NCBI GenBank assembly: GCA_037349315.1
Contig: JBAIAC010000068.1
Location: 17,079,001 to 17,143,000, forward strand
Length of the DNA stretch: 64,000 bases
Origin: Chelydra serpentina
Lineage: Eukaryota; Chordata; Testudines; Chelydridae
Direction of reading: 5' to 3'
Under the pieces are notes generated by a model that worked only from the letters and a program-made list of their open reading frames with translations, made no database searches and was not told the origin of the DNA. Positions 59,226 through 64,000 of this stretch are shown here, piece by piece. Made by a program: the position numbers and the translations under genes. Position 1 is the first letter of the stretch, and the number at the start of each line of letters is the position of its first letter.

Positions 59226-61497
59226 TCTTTCCTTTTTTTAAAAAGCAAAACTAAAAAGCCAGTCTTTGCACTATGGCAAAGGGAGGGAACAAATGAGTGC
59301 TATTTTCCCCCTGGTCTCTCCTATTACTCTTTCCTTACTATGTATCCTCCTTTTCCATGCAGTCTGGAAGGCCCTTGTGCCCAGTAATCCTACACTGATT
59401 CAGCACCTGTTCATGCCAGCAGGCCCCAGATCACTTTAGAAACGGATACACAAAGTGCAGGGATTACTTAACTGACATGCAGCCTTCTCTGGAGCAGAAC
59501 GTGGTGGTAGTTTAACAGGGAACAGCGTTGTGCACAAGTCTCTAGTAGAGGAAATTAAGTAATGCTGCAATCTATTGAAACTACAGCAGGGAGCATTTAT
59601 GGAGGCAGAATGTAATTTTCAGCAGGGCTTGAAAACTTTCCCTCATTAGGCCTTAGTCTTCAGGCTGGTCTGCGCACAGTTTTTGCATTGATTTAATTAC
59701 ATAAGTTTGGAGAAAAAAAAATGTAGTTGAGTCAGTGCAACCTTCTGAATGTGAACACTCTGCTCCAGGGTCCCACTCACCTGCTGCAAATTACAGCTCC
59801 CCTGGTTGAGTGGGTTTTGCAAGCTCTGATTATCAGAGTTGAAATGTGGTCCAGGAGGCCGGGGTTAATAGCCATAGTGTTTGTGTCACAAGCTATGAGC
59901 TCTTCGGTGTCTGGGTAGGACCTTATCGCAGAAACCTCCTCCTCTACTCACAGGTGGCTCTTCCTGTAGCCTGCGCTCCAACGATATGTTCCTGCAGCAC
60001 AGAGTCCTGGCCATCAGCTTTTCTGTGGCTGGCTTAGATTTCAGCGCAGCTTGGTGCAAGCCTCTCTCTTCTGGCCCAGTTTTGTCGCTGATTCTCATTT
60101 CCAAAGGGGTTTGGCTGTGGCATTGCTGCCCACGTGAGACTGAGCAGAGCTCAGTCATTCCAGCTTGGCGTGGATTGTGCTTAGCAAGTGACTTCAGAGG
60201 GGAATTTTTCACGCTTGTTTATTTGGTCAGTAAACTGGTTCCTTTGTTTTTTAATAACAATCGGAACCATTTGAGCAATCGCGGTACCTGTAGGAATGAG
60301 CCCTGGGTACTGCAAATAGATAATGTTAGTTCTGGCACTGCTCTCCCCGTCTGTTCCTGGCTGTGTCAGGCTCGGGAGAGCGAGTGAGCCTGTTGGAAGG
60401 CTTCGTCTGAGCAACTTTTTTCCGAGAACCCCCAGTGCAGCAGTTTCCATGTTAGGAAAGTTACTCATTCCAGGCCCCTGTTCACAGACTAGGCAGCTGT
60501 TTCCAGAATGTTTGCCGTGGGCAGGTCCCAGCGCTGCTGCCTCAGACCACGGATCTCAGAGGTCATTTAAGTTGAGCTCTGAACAAATGCAGATGCATCC
60601 GCACAGTGTGAATTTTCACTTTGGATAGTAATTTCTTCTTGGCTGATGTATTCTGGTCACTATTTAAAGAGATGCCATTAAGGTAAAAAACGCTTCCTTG
60701 TGGCGCTAGGAATATGTGAAATTCCTTACAGGGAAATTAAATGTTAGGGTTACTGGAAACAATTTGTATAGAGGGTGCTGAGAACCACTGAACCGAAGTG
60801 TAAATCCTGTATATAATGGTAACCACTTTAAGCCAAGCGGTATGTCAGCACCCCTAGTTCCAGCACCTATGAATGTAAGCATCCAATATGCTTTCCACCC
60901 ACTATTTCTGGTTCTCAGCTTTACAAGCGTTCCTCACATTGACCACTTTCCAGGCAGTGTTCTGGGATACCCTCACCACTCCAGTGGTGAAGGGGATATT
61001 TTCTAGGGCTGTTCAATCTTCGGTTTTTGTGTTGCTTCTGTCATTAGCTGTAAGTGCCAATTGCCATGGGGCTGATCCTGGTCCCTGCAAAGTCAATGGG
61101 AGTTTAGTCACTGACTTCATTTGGTGCAATAATGGGCGTACTTTTCTAACAGGAACTGGGCCGAGAACACCACGTGGTAATGCTGTAGGAATTTCTGTAG
61201 ACATTAGAAACTGGAACGTGGAGTTGTATTGTGCCATTGTATTTTTTTTTTTTTTAAAGGACCTTTACACTGAAATTTGTAGGGAGCTTTGATTATTGCT
61301 TTATGGCCCAATGTGGCGCATCATGGTTTCCAAGCGTGACTTGAAAATGGCTATTCCTGTGCTGGCCTGGCATACTGTGTTAGGAGGAACCGTGTTTAAA
61401 AACTGGCTCTGCTAATGCAGATTGTTCACTAGCCTGCAGAGGTGATTGTTCGAGCTAGGAAAGCTTGTGCTGCTACTGTTCCTGCTCTGTGGGTTTA
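59226..61497. other. Low-repeat intronic or intergenic DNA
   Basis: About 2.3 kb without a recognised element; ORFs of up to 134 aa lack family resemblance. Confidence 0.4.
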
Positions 61498-62570
61498 GGA
61501 ACATAGACTCATAGACTTTAAGGCCAGAAGGGACCATCATGATCCTCTAGTCTGACCTCCTGCACAATGCAGGCCACGGACCCTCACTCTCCCACTCCTG
61601 GAATAGACCCATAAGCTCTGGCTGAGTTACTGAAGTCCTCAAATCATGATTTAAAGACTTCATGTTACAGAGAATTCACCATTTACATTAGTTTAAACTT
61701 GCAAGTGACCCGTGTCCTATGCCGCAGAGGAAAGTGAAACACCCCAGGGTCTTTACTAATCTGACCCGGGGGGGGGGGGGGGGGATTCCTTCCTGACCCC
61801 AAATATGGTGATCAGTTAGATCCTGTGCATGTGGGCGAGACCCACCGAGCCAGACACCTGGGAAAGAATTCTCTGTAGTAACTCAGAGCCCTCCCCATCT
61901 AGTGTCCCATCGCTGGCCGTTAGAGATATTTGCAGTTAGCAATTGCAGATCTGCTACAATCCATTGCAGGCAGTTTCCTCATCCCCCCCCACCCCCCAAT
62001 AAACTTAGCAGCTCAGACTTGAAACATTTTAGGTTTTTTGCCCCCACTGCTCCCCTTGGAAGGTTGTTCCAGAGCTTCACTCCTCTGATGGTTCGAATCC
62101 TCTACCTATTTTCAAGTCTAAACTTGTTCATGGCTAGTTTATATCCATTTGTTTTTGTGTCTACATTGCCTCTTAGCTTAAATAACTCCTCTCCCTCCTT
62201 GGTATTTATCCCTCTGATGTATTTATAGAGCGTAATCATATCTCCCAATAGCCTTCTTTTGGTTAGGCTAAACAAGCCAAGCTTTTTGAGTCTCTTCTCT
62301 TTTTATTCCTCGGATCATCTTAGAAGCCCTTCTCTGCACCTGTTCCGGGTTGAGTTCGTCTTCGTTAGACACGGGAGACCAGAATTGCACACAGTATTCC
62401 AGATAGGGTCTCACCAGTGCCTTGTACAATGGTATTAACACTTTCCTATCTCTACTGGAAATACCTCACCTGATGCCTCTTAGGACCGCATTAGCCTTTT
62501 TTACGGCCACATCACATTGGCGGCTTATAGTCATCCTGTGATCAACCAATACACCCAGGTCTGTCTGTCT
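61498..62570 (-). mobile_element. CR1 LINE 3' region, antisense, about 1.07 kb
   Basis: From the tail (GAACATAGACTCATAGACTT, AGGCCAGAAGGGACCATCAT, GATCCTCTAGTCTGACCTCC) through the 3'UTR and into former coding sequence (CTTCTCTGCACCTGTTCCGG, ACAGTATTCCAGATAGGGTC, TCACCAGTGCCTTGTACAAT) this is a continuous antisense CR1. A poly-G run (61769-61784) expands within it. Confidence 0.82.
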
Positions 62571-62584
62571 CCTGTGTCATTTCA

Positions 62585-62830
62585 AACTGATCAGTCACCA
62601 TAAGACTTGCCAGACTGGATCACACCCTTGGTCCATCTTGTTCAGTATCCGGTCTTTGACAGTGGCCGGAACCGGATGCTTCAGGGGATGATGCAGGAAA
62701 CCCTGAAGTCAGTAGTTAAAGAGTATAGAGTCATTTTCTTGTGGACCACCTCAGTCAGAGGTTGGCTTGTGGCCTGAAGCTCATCTGCCAGCTGTGGAGA
62801 CTGGGATCTGCTGCCTACTCTTCCTAAACA
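62585..62830 (-). mobile_element. Second LINE tail, antisense (L3-like)
   Basis: CCAGACTGGATCACACCCTT, GGTCCATCTTGTTCAGTATC and CGGTCTTTGACAGTGGCCGG match the tail at 4990-5060 and 6660-6710. Confidence 0.65.
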
Positions 62831-64000
62831 TTCAGTTAACTTACAGCTTTTTTTTTTTTTTAAATCGTATTTATTTTTCCAATATCTAAATGTGTGGCCT
62901 GAACTACCAGAGTGTCCCTTTTAAGCAGCAAAATAGTTTTCCTAAGTTACATTTGTTTTTACGTTGCAGTTGAGTGATGAATAGAACTCTAAGCGGGTGA
63001 GTTGAAAGAAGGGCACAGTACGCCTTATGTTGCCTTGCTCAACATTTTTCTTTTTGTGGTGATTTTGTTCTAGCATAAAATGGAAAACCTAGCAAGAGAT
63101 GTTATTTTTTTTTTCCCGGTTAAAAGTAATTACACGCTAGAATGCCATTCACTGGCTTATGCCACAACCAGTAAAGGATTTGGTTTTTTTCCATCTCTTG
63201 CCTAGCGCACTGTGCTTGGAAGGGAGATGCCTTTGCAGCTGAGCCAAGAATAATAATAATAATTCAGGTCGAGAAGCACAGAGCACCCTGTGATTAGCAG
63301 AATAATTATTGCATAGTGTTTCAGTTGAGAGAGGTTTTTTGATACAGCAACAGAAATGTACGTTGCTGCTGCCTTCAGAGAGGTAGTCAGCTAATGTCAC
63401 TCTGATGTGTCTGTTTAAAACTTTGTGCAGGAACCGGTGATTGGTTTAAAATCACATTTTGCCCCTAGCGATCACTTCTGCGCTTTCTAGTATTGGCCAG
63501 TGACCCAAGAGCAGCCAGAGGGCCTGCATGCAAGAGCTCAGCATCCACTTGGCTCAATATTTGCTGCCTTTGAAGTAGGTAGGTGTGCAGGCTGTCCCCT
63601 AATTAGGAGGATAAACATGGTGAGGGTGCTGATAGCTCCGAGATTGGTAATGGGATAACAGACCCTTCATCGCCTTTTGCTTTGAGGGGCTGCCAGCTGA
63701 GCTCCAGCCCAGGTTGGTAGTGACAGGCTCTCGGATACCAGCAACTTCTATGTGAAACAAGTGCGCAGAATGATAGCTTAAGGCTGCACTGTGATCATTT
63801 CATCTAACCTCTTGTATAACACAGACCATGGAACTTCACCCAGAGATTCCTGCAGTGTTTCATTAGCAACAAGCGAGGCAGCAGGCAGGATGGTAGGAAA
63901 GAGATTTGGATTAAGCTGGAGGCCCGTGTTTACGTGCTGAGTTTGTGCAGTAGTAGCCTGGCCCTTGGCCTGTTCATGAGCCCCCGGTGTTGCACCAAAT
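62831..64000. other. Intronic or intergenic to the window edge
   Basis: No gene and no clear repeat apart from short T-runs. Confidence 0.4.

Overview
The window is vertebrate nuclear DNA, almost certainly from a turtle (Testudines, probably a cryptodire). The main evidence is a MYC gene whose protein is close to avian MYC but not identical to it. Supporting evidence is a dense set of repeats I associate with turtle genomes: CR1 tails, SINE-like units carrying a conserved AAGCTTATGC core, hAT-type elements ending in GGTTCTCAA, and solo LTRs of the TGTGAC...CA kind. There is no operon structure and no prokaryotic or phage sequence. Only one protein-coding gene is convincing.

Layout. 1-17,000: repeat-rich DNA upstream of MYC with no gene. 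It holds hAT elements, nested CR1 LINE remnants, MIR-like SINEs, three solo LTRs (3637-4346, 9221-9957, 9998-11185) and a 3.6-kb stretch with few repeats (12,040-15,690). 17,000-24,200: the MYC locus on the + strand. It contains a CTCF-like motif about 1.8 kb upstream, a P2-type core promoter (E2F site plus TATA box), noncoding exon 1, coding exons 2 and 3 (408 aa) and a 3'UTR with several polyadenylation signals. An in-frame CTG in exon 1 would allow the longer MYC isoform known from mammals. 24,200-44,500: repeat-rich intergenic DNA with a CR1 fragment (ORF1 esterase and ORF2 endonuclease remnants, minus strand), a broken LINE reverse transcriptase (plus strand), solo LTRs at 28417-28716 and 39862-41159, and a hAT element with internal tandem repeats. 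44,570-47,000: a degenerate tandem array of roughly 150-170-bp units leading into a CpG-rich promoter. 47,100-64,000: the start of the PVT1 long noncoding RNA gene. Exon 1 is recognisable by two blocks matching human PVT1 exon 1, and the rest of the window lies in its first intron or beyond. That part holds a near-perfect p53 response element about 1.1 kb into the intron, a restriction-like-endonuclease LINE remnant (54720-55470), a BED-finger hAT transposase pseudogene (56470-57257) and a long antisense CR1 (61498-62570).

How the parts relate. MYC and PVT1 are in the same order and orientation as in mammals, here only about 28 kb apart by start sites. In mammals the PVT1 promoter competes with MYC for enhancers, and p53 drives a PVT1 isoform that lowers MYC. 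The CTCF-like site, the PVT1 promoter and the p53 element seen here suggest the same regulatory wiring in turtles. I found no undescribed defence, toxin or biosynthetic system. The most useful observations are regulatory (PVT1 exon 1, p53 element, CTG start, CTCF site) and the several transposon insertions whose target-site duplications can be read directly.
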